Translations under genes and position numbers: made by a program | Assembly (NCBI GenBank): GCA_043381765.1 | Contig: JBHJMP010000955.1 | Coordinates: forward strand, 1-29,835 | DNA length: 29,835 nucleotides | Reading direction: 5' to 3' | From: Collodictyon triciliatum | Taxonomy: Eukaryota; CRuMs | Shown here: piece after piece, positions 9,927 through 22,100 of the stretch | How positions within the stretch are numbered: position 1 is the stretch's first letter | Layout: every line of letters starts with the position of its first letter | The notes under the pieces: model-generated | What the model saw: the letters and a program-made list of their open reading frames with translations, nothing else | The model's database searches: none | Told to the model about the DNA's origin: nothing

Positions 9927-12900
9927 TTAAAAGGCCTTTTGTTCTACAGTGGCCGTGTCATTATCGTCCTCTTCGATTGCCGTGTCGTCGCCAGCATCGC
10001 TTGCCTTGGACTCTGCAGCATCCGGTGCGGCACTTTCAGTAATCGACTTCTTGGCTTCTGCAACCTTTTCGCTCAGGATGTCTCGGAAACCACCGGCCCG
10101 CACATACTCGTTCAAGGAGTTGGATACAAAGTAGTCTGCCTTGCGCATGTCGTCCAGGATACTGAGCCCGGCCTGAATGTCACCCATGCGGGAGTGTTTG
10201 CGGGCGAGTTTGCGATAGGCCTGTGACGAGATGCGGTATCCTTTGTCTTTCATCAATTGTATGATAGAGTCGACCTGACGTGATTTGCGTTGGTCAGTAG
10301 GTAGCCTATTTGCAATCTTATTTTTTGTGTTATATTTTTTAAAAAAATAAATAAATAAATAAATAAATAAATAAAGGACATCTCATTCTTCAGAATTTTA
10401 TTCACGGTTTGAGTAGTAATAGAAGGCTCAAAATCGAAGTATCGGCGGGTGTATCATGGGGTGTCATGAGAACAAGAAAAAGACTAGCTCACATAGTAGG
10501 CTCAACTTACTCGTGCCATTTGGTTGTGGGTAATAGAGATGGTCAACACAGCATTGTACGACTCGGCGTCAGGCTCCACCTTGATTATGATAAAGTAAAG
10601 GGCATTACAAAAGGATCTAAATCACACAATGGTTTATTTTGTTATTTGGGTTGATGAAGAGCATATCTGCGAATGAAAAGGATACCCCGGCACTCTTCAT
10701 GTCCTCTACAACACGGAGGGCAGTAACATAGCGGTTGCGAGTGATGCATCCATATAGCAAGGCGTTATAAGTATCGATTGTGGGCTTCAAGTTAAACTTG
10801 GAGATTTCAGCGAAGGTGGCAAAAGCACGGTCCAGTTCTCCAACCTAGACACGTCAGACTTGTATGAGTCACACAGAAAGCAGAATACCCCATATTGCAA
10901 TTCATCATCACGTGGTACCGATTATACCAATCAAAAGAAAAGAAAAAGGGAGAAGAGTTAGAAATAAAAGGAGGAGAAACCTGAGAGCAACCATATATAA
11001 TAGAATTAATCGCCTCAATGGGAATCTCAGCGCCTTGACTGGCAAGTTCTTCCAAGGTGTAGAAAGAGTTATCGAGAGTAACCACGTTGAAGGCGAGCTG
11101 CGACCCAATAAACTTCTGGACAGTGTTTGGAATGGCAACAGAGTTCGATTTCGAATCAATCATAAGCCGGAAGCCGTCTTGGATTTTTTGGGCAGCGAAA
11201 AGAGAATGCAGCATAGAGTGGTGTGCCGAGTTCGATGGTACAATCTTTTGGTGTTCAAAGACTTTCCATGCCTAAACAAATAAACCCCTAAGTGATTGAT
11301 TCGTTTTCACGTGCAACATCTCTTTATTGTTTATTGTGCGATATATTAAAGATATTTGTGGAGTCCTTCGAGTTTTGCAGGAAATATGAGCGATTGGCCA
11401 GTAATGACAACAGGAACAAAATAATTGACTAAAAGTATTACGATTACTATTATGTGTCACTCAAAATAAAGGGGGGAAACAAGATAACATGACTGTAATT
11501 GTTGTTTAAAAAACCTCCTCAGCCAAGCTGGGATCACCCAACCGCGCAGCAGTGTACAATATAAGGTTCAGTGTAGATTCCTCCAAAGCAACGTCATTGT
11601 TTCTCAACTTCGTTAGGATATATCCAGCCTAATGATTACCAAATCAGTATGTCTTTTAATTCTATGTCTATGTATTGAGTATGGAGTTGCCAGAGAACTA
11701 TATAATAACAGGTGATTCAGTATTTGGTATCTTTTGTGAGCATATGGCTATTACTCACGGCCTCTTTGTGGTCATATTGGGATGCAAACTGAAGAAGCTT
11801 TTCAAGAATGGGATTGCTTAGGTAGAAAGATCCTTGTTTGGTTTATATTCAACGATTTTAACAGATTGTTGGGTGAATTTCCCCTATGACTTGTTCTCAA
11901 CCAAAAAGTGTGTACAAACACCTCTCCCTCTCGAAAATTAAAAGTACCCAAAAGACTCACTTCCTTCACGGTCGTACTTCTGCATTATAGTAAAGGCAAG
12001 GTTGATGTTTCCTTCGCGAACACATCTAAGCATGATGGCTTCATGCGCATCTTTGACCAAAACTATTCCGAATTGACGGGCACTGTTCAGGTACCTGTAA
12101 AACAAGTTGCATAGAGAGTATGAACCCTTGATATGTGCACTTTTAAGTTATTTTTGAATGAGTCGATTCATAGTATAGAAGTATTTTAGAAAAGTATTCG
12201 CTCCTTCATGATTAATACACGGGACAAAAACCTAAGCATCTTATTCAAGGCATCTGGGTCGCGAGATTGAGAGAGAACGTTGATGGCTTCGGATAATTTA
12301 GGGGCATCCGGTACCATATCAACTTCAATCATGAGATCAAGGACTGAGAGTGCTCGCTCGTGGTCAGCCGTATGAATAAAGACCTATTGAGATAAGTTTC
12401 TACCCAATTAGAATGATGGATTTTAATTTATTCAATCAACCCTAACACTGGTGGAAAAGAATTGATATCTCATTTACGATAGTGGCGATATACAGGCATT
12501 GCATGAGTATGTGAAATCGTAATGAGAGATAATTCTTCTCACTTTCCAAAATATCGGCAAAAATCTTTGTGGAGGCTGAAATCCTAGTGACTTCATCTCG
12601 CGGAGATAGGAAAAAGCCTCGTTTACATTTTGGAGCTTCAGGTGTGCTGTGACGATATAATTGAAAACAGTAATATCAGGCTTGAGCCCAGCTCGAATGA
12701 GTTCATTGTATATCTGTTCAGTTTTCCTCGTTAGTATAAATCTACACTTCAAGATTACGTCGGTACTGTCTTGATTATCATAGATTTATTCATCTAAATA
12801 TCTTAGTTTGCTTATTTATTCGATCAATCTACAGGAGCTATGGTTATGTGTTTATACTCGACAAAAAGAAAAGTATTTCTTGGAATGGTATACATAATGT

Positions 12901-13609
12901 CATTACTTACATCAACGACTTGAGAGTATTTGTTTTCATTCACTAACTGAAACATAGTTCTTGAGTATTTGAGTGTGCTTCCCTGGAATTGTGACGTTAC
13001 TGCAACAGGAGCAGATTGTCCTGATGTTGCTGCATCAGCAGAAGTTGTAGGAACGGTCTCCTGTCTGACTATAGAACCTGAGTGTGTTGTACAGTTTTAA
13101 GGATAGTCCAGCTCTATGAATCAAATGCTCGCTGATGGGAGGAAAATAAGAACTCTGAGATGTTGCTTGATTAGCGTTTCAATATTTGTTCATTTTTCTC
13201 TTGGGCTTCCTTTGAGTGTTAATAAACACTGTTCATGGTAGACAAGGCCAATTGTATTAGAGGTAGTATAAAAGAGATCTTTTCTTGGCCCAAAGTATTA
13301 TTGCCTTGTATTTTTTTTTGTTTTTTTTGTTTTTTTTTTGTTTTTGTTATTATATTCTGCTGTAGAGTATATTCTTCATATAAAATATTTAAAGGACAAA
13401 TGCCTGAAGATGAAAATGAAAACATAAAACTGCCCGGTCTACATAGTAAGAGGATAACAATGTCGTAGAAAAGTAACCAAGGCCATACTTGTTTGCAGCG
13501 CCCGAAAGAAAGTACGGCTGGTGCCCACAGAGACGGGCTGAGCCAACACCCGGGCACTCACACGGACCAGTTTCTGGGAGACCAAAGGCAGCTGGCGAAG
13601 GAACGACAT
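9927..13609 (-). CDS. Mitochondrial pentatricopeptide-repeat (PPR) protein (11 exons, 599 aa)
   Basis: PPR proteins bind organellar RNA in a sequence-selective way and act in its processing, stability or translation. Exons in coding order are 13609-13489, 13077-12911, 12713-12543, 12383-12232, 12094-11961, 11832-11759, 11628-11515, 11271-10981, 10844-10686, 10579-10511 and 10274-9927. All are GT-AG and in phase, totalling exactly 600 codons with TAA. The first ~40 residues (MSFLRQLPLVSQKLVRVSAR) are Arg/Ser-rich without acids, a typical mitochondrial presequence. PPR-type helical hairpins are clear at about residues 97-150 (LIRAGLKPDITVFNYIVTAH) and 410-540 (LKPTIDTYNALLYGCITRN, VEPDAESYNAVL). 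The last ~50 residues are an acidic Asp/Glu/Ala tail. Which mitochondrial RNA it serves cannot be read from the sequence. The stop codon overlaps a T/A run at 9919-9932. Confidence 0.92.
10335..10375. repeat. T6A7 palindrome followed by (AAAT)n
   Basis: A T run, an A run and about seven AAAT units lie in the last intron of the PPR gene (10275-10510). Confidence 0.9.
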
Positions 13610-13841
13610 CCCAAGCTTTACCGACCCGAAGGCTCAACTATCTAGTCTCATCGGTAAGTGAAAATAAAAGAAAATAGAGTGTTGTGTAATTGGAGTGCGC
13701 AACTTATATTATTTCCCCCCTCTTTCCTCTCCGTGTTTATGAAGTCTATATAGAGCTAGAATAAAAAAAAAAGACTTCTTTGTTTTCCTTGCAGTTATTC
13801 CCCTTTTGTGATGTTTTATTTTCCTACGATCGTTTTGGAAT

Positions 13842-13899
13842 AACTCTCAGGGTTAGCTTTGAATCGAATAAAGGAAAAAAAAAACTCTCAGGGTTAGCT
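13842..13899. repeat. 17-bp direct repeat pair
   Basis: AACTCTCAGGGTTAGCT occurs at 13842-13858 and again at 13883-13899, separated by 24 nt. It could be a target-site duplication around a lost or very short insertion, or replication slippage. Nothing between the copies is recognisable. Confidence 0.85.
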
Positions 13900-14408
13900 G
13901 AAACACAGTTGCACCTAAGCATCGTCTTCACTTACCCACAAGAAAGTCCTCGTGAATTGCAAGAAAAAGAAAAGAGGAATAGGCATATCTTGTATATAGT
14001 ATTTTTCTGTGCGACCGAACTCATCCTCACGCAAGCTACCTCACAGATCAGCCCTGCAAAGACAAGGACAAGGTATTGTCAAGCCAGGTCGCCGACCAAT
14101 CGAACATCAAATCATTGAGCGTGGGATTTTCGGTAGGATAGAGAAGATCGGGAGCGCGCGCAGCAGAAGAAAGAAATAAAACTGTCTTTAATCCCGAATA
14201 TGACCCATGTTGAGTCCAAACCCCACACGAGTGTAGAAAGTCATGTTGCTATCTGTCTCTTGGCTTCATATTCTGGTCTCTTTGATCTCCCCAAAACCAA
14301 ACCACCTCAGTTTCCTTCAACCTTTGATGCACGGGCCCTTCGAATCGAAGAGAAGGGATGAAGGAAGAAAGGCCTTTGCTCTGCGGATTAATAGGTATCG
14401 CGTCTGCG

Positions 14409-14479
14409 GTGATTATTGCCTGCATCACGATGCGTTCGGCTTCCAACATAGACCACTTAGCTGCCTTAGCAATAATCAC
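14409..14479. repeat. 11-bp perfect inverted repeat with nested hairpin
   Basis: GTGATTATTGC at 14409-14419 is exactly complementary to GCAATAATCAC at 14469-14479, with a 49-nt loop that itself contains GCAT...ATGC. Weaker complementarity seems to extend outward on both sides (for example GGAT...ATCC, and CGAATCGAA near 14340 against TTCGATTC near 14557). This suggests a longer, decayed inverted repeat. Confidence 0.75.
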
Positions 14480-14763
14480 TATCAGTGCGCTAATACTATC
14501 CCTGATTCGGACATGGCCGAGCAGACACAAAAACGCCCCTGCTTCCGTATAAGCGGTTCGATTCTGGATTTGGATGATGGAGGACGCAGCCGGGCATTCC
14601 TGGGTCGCAGAAAAGAAAACCTGCCGCTGGCAAGACAAAAAAAAATACTTCGCGACGGGTGATTCGACATTGTACCAGATAGATGATATATTGTAACAGA
14701 AAGAATAGTCTCGGAGTCTCTTGATACTAACCTTTTTTTTTTTATTGAACAAGGGTGGGAAGA

Positions 14764-17700
14764 CTACTCGGGCAGAGGGCACAGGGTGTCGAAGACATGC
14801 TTGGACGCCTTCAATCCTACTTTTTTGTCTCCCTCTAGGCTAGTGGGTATATCAGCCAGAAGGTTTTCTTTTGCGGCTTTGCTTATGATAGGGCTAATAT
14901 AATGCTCGTATAGACTTGCAGCAGTGGGGTAGGCTCGTGTGATTGCTGCCGCGATGTCTGCGTCGATGTGTGGGATTAGCAGTAACTGATTGGCCCAAAT
15001 ATTTCCTGTCGGTATAACGCGCTGAACCCTTGTATTATCGCTTTCCACATCTCCTCTTCTACTAATGAAATGGCAAAGGGTTAAGCGTATCTACTTCGTT
15101 TGCAAAACGCATTATTTTTAGCGGAGGAGCTAACACAATCTATATCTCGCTAGTCCTCCTTTTAAAGGGAATTCGCAAATCCCTAATAGTAAGTAAAAAA
15201 GAAAAAATGTAGCTCACCCAAGCTTATTTTCTAGAAGCGCCGTGGTGATATCCCCAATTATAATACACGTTTCTGCAATCGAACTAGATTTTCTTACTGA
15301 CGAAAAGTCATATGAACCAAGTTTCATGTATGCTGACATCAATAGGCTCCTCGTTACAGAGTTCAGCAATTCTACTTGGGTATTAGTTTGATTTCTCATA
15401 GACTTCTGTACTGCTTTTCGGTGTGCTTGGGTTTCGTTGCGAATAGCTTCAGCTTCCAACGAACTTTTTGGTTAAGGTTTCATATACAGTCAGCATATTT
15501 TTGATTTACAGTCACCATAAAATTAATGGAAAAAAATACACAATCTCAAATGTGCTACCTCGAACTCTTGCAGAAAGAAAAGGGGAAGAAGAGAAGAACA
15601 AAGAAATATGAAAAAGAAAAACCTCCATCCTTCTATCACAAAGAACACCCTATAATCAGGGTAGATTTTCCGAATCAAGTCTGCTTGAAATTCAATATTT
15701 CTTGAATCCAAGCACAGCTGTGTCATTTTTTTGGGACTTATCCGAACTAGTAAGCAAGACATAGGCACGGACTCTCTGCTTACATTTAGTTCGCATAACC
15801 TCTCTAGGTCCGAACCTTCATTCAGCTTTCTCCATTCAAAGCAATGCTTTACCGGCATGTCTGAAACAATAACCTTTGAAAGCCCTACGGTTTTCTACAA
15901 AGTAAAAATAAAAGTGGATAATAAATCCAGTTAAAGATTTACGATATCAAATGCAAAAATAATAATAATAATAATAATAATAATTTCAACACATTGTCAA
16001 TTAAACTACCTTGATAGAGTCCAATACGGTCCCTCCATTTTCTTCATCCAAAGTTGATTTATCGAGCATTAGAACCAAGTGAACATTTCTTAATTGCTTT
16101 TTAACCTATTCTTAGAATAATAAATGTTTACCAGAAATGGACAGATTACATGTAATATGCGTTATGTTGATTTTGAAGAAGCTTGGTCAAACTAAAAAAA
16201 AAAAATACTATCGCGTTGAAAATAAAAGACCCTTCGAAACCAACTCTAGTCTAGTGTATTCCGATAAAACTTCAAACCCATCGGAGAAAGAATAAACGGA
16301 CATTTTCCAGAAAACTTATATGAGACACGAACATTTGTCTTTTTAGATGTACTTCGGCTTGGTTGAAGGTACACATAATCCGAGTTTAAGGTGGTAGTAT
16401 GTAGTATGCCTCCGTTCAATTCTAAAGAGTCTCTTGCTCTCACAATACCGTGATTATCCAATGGAGGCATAGACCGTTCATCGCAGACTTTTGTTGCTGC
16501 TAACCTGGTCTCCTATAAAAAGAATTTAAACTAAAAACTACACAAAAAAAAATGTGCTAAGGGAGACAATCACAAGGAGAAAAAAAAAAGAAACATTTTA
16601 TTTCTTATTTTCGATGCTATGTGTCATCAAGATAAGGCTTTGTTTTTTTTAATAAAAAAAAGCACCTCTTTTTCGATATTTATGTACAAATCCCTGGTCA
16701 TACCCTGCGATTCAAAACCTCTTCTCTTAATACTAGAATCTACATTACCATCAAACGATAAGATTTCTTCTAAATCTGAGTCTCTACCGGCCTCATCATT
16801 GTTCACCTCCTCGTCCGAGCAGTGCTTTGGAGAGCTCAAGTCAATGACACTTTGATTTTCATTTACTCTATCACCTACCCAACCAGAGTCCGAATTCCGT
16901 ACTAGACCCTTATCCAAATGTAGTGGCTCTTTCGGGCTCTTATGATAGTTTAGAAAATCATCTGACGATTTTCCTAGAGTGCATTTTGCAGTCATAAACA
17001 ACCGGTCAAAGAACTTGTCAAATCCAATACCCTCCTTGTGGACATTTTCTGTGGCTTCAGGAGCTTGTGAACCATGCGCAGGATGAGATTGAACGTCAAA
17101 ACATTCCGATTCTTTATGAGTCACCTTTTTACTTCGCTTGAATTTGTCCACATGGTCACATCTCATTTTATAAGATAGTTCCTGGCTATCTTTCTTTTTT
17201 CGTGAGGATGAAGATAATTGCATGTACGAGTTTTCGTCAGCAACACCCCTTGATTTAGATGGAGATTCAACAATATCACATAATTCGTCTATGGTATACC
17301 CTAGATGACATCCTTCTCCTTCTGATATTCTATCAATACTTTCATTCCTTGGGGAATGATTCGGATTAAATGGGTGTAGGACTTCTGAACTTTGAAGTAG
17401 ACCTGAGTCTGAAAAATCTAAGTAGCGTCTGACTTCTTCTCTTGGTGACAATATGACGGCTTGGCCACTGAGTAAACCCAAGTCCTTTGCATCTGTTGAA
17501 GAGATATCGTCCATAACCTTAGAACCAACAGTTCCTAAATTCTCGTGATGTGACTGCATATGCTGTTTTGCTTTCTGCGTTGAAATATGGTCTGAGAATA
17601 TACCCCCATCCATAGTCCCCTCTTTATTCAGGGTGGGAGTTTTAAGAGCGGTTTCAGAGTGGGAATCTCCAATAAACCCATCCCAGAAAGCCCTTGTCCT

Positions 17701-18081
17701 TGAGATTGATCTTTTAGGGTCTTCGCCAAAGTCACCAAAATCTTTTTCTGCCTCCTCGGCTCGGCTCTGTTTCCTAAAAGAAGCATTTTCAAACATCTCA
17801 CAAACCATCGAGGATGGACAGAGACTCGAGTGAGACCTTGGGGAATCGCAGACCCCACTTTCCTTGAAATCACACCCCGAATCCTTAGATCCATTCGGGC
17901 AATGGCTTTGATTTGGAGCGCCCAAGATGTTATTCTTTGAAGGGGAGTGGGAAGTCAGGTCAATAAACTCGTGCCCTTCGTTGCTTGTTTCTGATCTCGA
18001 ACCTGCGACACTGTGGCTCATGTTTGCGGGCTGTGGATTGTTGGTGTGCCTCAGTGTCAGAGAAAGTGTTGCAGAGTACAT
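14764..18081 (-). CDS. EME1: EME1/Mms4-like subunit of the Mus81 structure-specific endonuclease
   Basis: EME1/Mms4 is the non-catalytic partner of Mus81; the pair cleaves branched DNA at stalled forks and recombination intermediates in the nucleus. Proposed exons are 18081-16666, 16512 to about 16327, 16105-16010, 15894-15623, 15463-15218 and 15058-14764, giving about 840 residues. Residues 1-472 are disordered and Ser/Asp-rich with two SUMO-interaction-like motifs (FIDLTS near 40; VIDLSS near 430). The ERCC4-type fold follows (NVHLVLMLD, KVIVSDMPVKHCFEWRK, then YRVFFVIEGW). A tandem helix-hairpin-helix end reads IPHIDADIAAAITRAYPTA and ends in LCPLPE, as in EME1 proteins. A Mus81-type catalytic ERKxxxD motif is not evident. 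The donor after exon 2 is unclear: two phase-0 GT sites (after 16327 or about 6 nt earlier) precede the in-frame stop near 16246. Start is the first ATG; another in frame at 18021 is possible. Confidence 0.82.
15955..15984. repeat. (AAT)n microsatellite in an EME1 intron
   Basis: About nine AAT units lie in the intron between the exons starting at 16105 and 15894. Confidence 0.9.
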
Positions 18082-19166
18082 GGTTCATTGTGGAATGCCC
18101 TTACAGTAGGGTAGGGGACAGTGTAGCTAGCTACAGGGCCTATTGGCTCGACTGGCTTTGTTTGCTGTTGGCTCGTTCGCTTATGGAACACCGCCAGCCA
18201 AGCTGAACCGAGCAGACACCAGGCGATCCAGGGGCAGGACGTTTCCTATATCTGGATTGTAATATTATTAACACTTTTTGTGCTAATTATTTTTGATAAA
18301 GGTGTTTAATAAGTGATAAAATTTATCATATTCTCTTATATTTGTAAGATAATTGGTATTTATTTGAGAGGAAGTGGGTGGTACGGTATATTGATTAAAG
18401 GGATATATGTTCTCAGCATGGGCTAGTTCAGCGAATATACTGGGACTTCTAACATTCCCAGGGCGCGTGTCCAGCCACGTCAAGCCACACTGTGCAGAGA
18501 AACATCCACTTAAGACCATCACCGAACAGACTAATTGATGTAAAATTCAGTTAGAAAGAACAAATGCAGATAAAAACTCGCACAATGACCAAACGAAACA
18601 CGCGCACGCGCACCTTCATCACATTTCATCGAATGATTCGTTCCAGTGGGCTTCATCTAGCTTTTTTTTTTTCGTGGTTTTTAATACTTGTTTCCATCGC
18701 ACCAGCTCTGCACAAACTTTCTGTACGTTCGGCCAGTGGTGGCGAGGCCTTGGATCAAAGCGAGCGTGAATAGATCACATAATCACAAGCCAGGGATGAA
18801 GCGGCTAAGGGAGCGGCGGTGGGTGGGTAGTTTGTCGGACAGCCAACCACGAGCCGAGCCTGGAGAGGGGCAAAAGGAGGTTATGGGGAGGAAGGAGCTT
18901 TTCTCTTGTGCGATTCTTCACACAAACAAACAGCCTTCAAGCCTGGGCCTGCGGAGTGAGTCCTTCCCCAAAGGGCGAGAAGGCCGAAGAGAAAAGCTCC
19001 TCCTCGCTGACCCATCTTCCCACCAACCCAGACCGCACTTCTTTTAAGACCCAAGCCCCACGAATCGCTTCCCTCCCGCAGAGTCTTTCCCCACCCCAAT
19101 AATAGTCCACATGCGGCATGATCGCTCTGCTCATTGATCCTAACCGCCTCTCCGCATCGTAGCAGG
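18082..19166. promoter_or_regulatory. Shared intergenic region of divergent EME1 and Na,K-ATPase-type genes
   Basis: The EME1-like gene runs leftward from 18081 and the ATPase rightward from 19167, so both promoters must lie here. A perfect 14-bp palindrome, TGTAGCTAGCTACA, sits at 18122-18135, about 40 nt upstream of the EME1 start. The ATPase side (18780-19160) is more GC-rich and pyrimidine-rich near the start codon, as in highly expressed fungal genes. No TATA box or known operator is identified with confidence. Confidence 0.5.
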
Positions 19167-22100
19167 ATGGCCGAGCACGACAATCCTCGCCACAGACTCC
19201 TCAAAGGTAACGCGACTATTCCGCACTCCCGCCTCCCTGTCCATACCAACACACTGCTGTATTCCCTGAACGCACCCAACTCTGTGCAAACGTGCCTGAC
19301 GCACTGGCCTATTCGCAGAGGATGTGCCGTTGAGCAGCATGGGAAGCCACAGCCACGGTCAAGCCCACGGCCACGAAGGTGCCCAGAGCAAGGAAGATCT
19401 CAAGAAGGAAATCGAGATGGTAAGCCCTTATTTCTGGTTCGATCTGGCAAATTCTCACTTGGATCCTCCAAAACAAAAACAAGACGCAACTGTGCGAGGG
19501 TGCAAGCAAAAATAAATAAATAATAATAATAATAGTAGAACAGAAGACTAGAGGGCGTGCTCATTTTGCCACGCTGCAGTCTGCAACTAATGTTCCTCCT
19601 CCCTTGTTCTTCTAAACCTAACAGGACGAGCACAAGATCCCCCAAGAGGAGCTTATCTCACGTCTCCGAACTGATATCAAGAAGGTGAAGACACTTGTTG
19701 CTACACCAAAAGACTATAGGAGCAGCTTATCATTGCACTTTACATACACACGCCCTTCTCAACTTAACCCTCTGCCCTTGACCCCAGACTCTTCTTGGCT
19801 CTGAATACTGACCGTAACCTCCATACAGGGTCTCACCGAGAGCGAAGTCCGCGATCGCCTCGTTCGCTATGGACCTAACGCCCTCACCCCGCCCCCAACC
19901 GAGCCTGAGTGGAAGAAGCTGCTGAATCAGTTCCTCGGTAATTCCTAGATCTTCTATCAATTCCACGTAATTCACCCATGAAGGAGAATAAATCGTCTTT
20001 TTGAATAAAGAAGCTCACATGAGTGTCATATCTTTCTCTTGACAGGCTGGTTCTCTATCCTCCTCGAAGTTGGATCTGCCCTCTCCTTCATCGGTTACAT
20101 CCTTGACCCCAACACTCCCGAGAATGTGAGCGCCTTATTCTCCACATTTAAATATGCACGAGTCCAACGTGCCTTGATGTCTGAATATCACAGAAGTTAT
20201 GAAGCTCATACATCCTCTTTGCAATACATAGATGTACATTGGTGTCGTCCTGGCTGCGGTCGTCATCATCACGTCTGTCTTCAGCTACTACCAGGAGTTC
20301 AAGTCCAACTCCATCATGGAGAAGTTCAAGAACTTCCTTCCCCAGCAAGCCACCGTCATCCGTGATGGTGAAAAGGTTAAAATCGATGCGAAAGACGTCG
20401 TTCCTGGTGACATTGTTGAAGTCATCGGTGGCAACAAGATCCCTGCTGATCTCCGTCTTGTCCAAGTCAGCGACCTGAAGGTATGCAAAGACACAGAGTA
20501 AACACCGCGGGAAATCAAAGGGCACCCTATCAATTCTCACACATACCCTTGTAATTATCAAATGTCACACAGGGAACTCATTTTTTTTTTTTGCTGAATT
20601 CACAAACCAGGTGGATAATGCCTCCTTGACCGGAGAAGCCGAACCTCAGTCCCGAAGCACCCAGATGTCTGATGAGAATCCCCTCGAGACAAAGAACCTT
20701 GCGTTCTACGGAACCTTGGCCACCGAGGGCTCGGCCATTGGTGTTGTCGTCAGCACTGGTGACCGCACCATCATCGGTCGCATCGCCGGTCTGGCCGCAT
20801 CTACTGTTGCTGAGGACACGCCCATCCACCGTGAAATCCACCACTTCATCCTCATCATCACTGGTGTCGCCATATTCCTTGGTACCACCTTCTTCATGAT
20901 TGGTATGATCATCTCCGGTGGAGACTGGATCACCAACTTGGTCTTCATGATCGGTATCATCGTCGCCAACGTGCCCGAGGGTCTGCTTGCTACAGTCACA
21001 GTCTCGCTGACACTCACTGCCAACCGTATGGCCTCCAAGAACGTCCTGGTCAAGAATCTGGAAGCTGTCGAGACCCTCGGTTCCACTACCACGATTTGCT
21101 CTGACAAGACTGGTACCCTTACCCAGAACGTCATGACTGTCTGTAAGTAACTCAATCCGAGATGCTTCCATTGTTACACAGCAGCATTATAAGCAAGATC
21201 AATCAGTATCTTGGACTCTCTTTCTTCTTCCCTTTCACTTTCTTTGAATGGCCCAGTCGATTGTTGTTTATCTATTGACATTTCACAAACTCCTGCGACG
21301 TAGCTCACTTGTGGTATGACCGTACCATCTACGACTGTGAAACTTCCACCCAGCGTGCTAACTTTGTCCAAACTGCTCCCACCTTCAATGCCCTCCGCCG
21401 TGTTGCCACCCTTTGCAATCGTGCCACCTTCGACTTGAAGAAGGGTCTGGACAACCACGGACAACGCTACACCATCGGTGATGCTTCAGAGTCTGCACTG
21501 ATCAAGTTCTGCGATCCCTTCCGTGATATCATGCAGATGCGCGATGCCAACCCCAAGCTATTCGAGGTTCCCTTCAACTCCGTCAACAAGTACCAGCTCT
21601 CTGTACACAAGCAGGAAGTCGATGCCCGTGAGACACGCCACCTCTTGGTCATGAAGGGAGCTCCAGAGAGAATCCTTGAGCGCTGCAGCTCCGTCTTGAT
21701 TGGAGGAAAGGTAATCCACATTCATACATTGACGCACAAATATCAGTACCCATAAAAATTACTCATCAAGAGACGTACGTATGCGTACCGCCGCAGATTT
21801 GAATCAACCAACTATCAAACGCAGTATAGCATGATATTCATATCTCAACTCAGGGTTCGAACATATAGCTAGAGCAATTGGGCCATGTCTTAATTATTTA
21901 TTTTTTTATAAAAAGGTTGAGCCCATGACTGACCGCTTCCGCGCCGAGTTCCAGAAGGCGTACGAAACCCTTGGCTCCATGGGCGAGCGCGTGCTTGGAT
22001 TTGCCGAGCTTGTCCTCCCCACCAAGTTTGCCGATGGCTTCTCATACTCCGACAAGGATGGAGGAAACTTCCCCACCGCCGACCTTTGCTTCGTTGGTCT

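Larger units (their letters stand above)
13610..14763. other. Intergenic region upstream of the PPR gene
   Basis: It separates the PPR start codon from the 3' end of the EME1-like gene, both on the minus strand, so it should hold the PPR promoter. Long frames are open on both strands at 14243-14782 (177 codons on the minus strand) without recognisable homology. This two-strand openness partly reflects an inverted repeat in the middle. A 17-bp direct repeat lies at 13842-13899. Confidence 0.45.

Noticed and set aside
14514-14565. tRNA-like A box (TGGCCGAGC) and B box (GGTTCGATTCT)
   Set aside because: The T arm and acceptor stem do not pair, so it is not a tRNA gene. A tRNA-derived SINE remnant cannot be excluded but is not supported.
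20578-21171. 197-codon minus-strand frame
   Set aside because: Antisense shadow of ATPase exon 7, whose codon bias opens the reverse frame.
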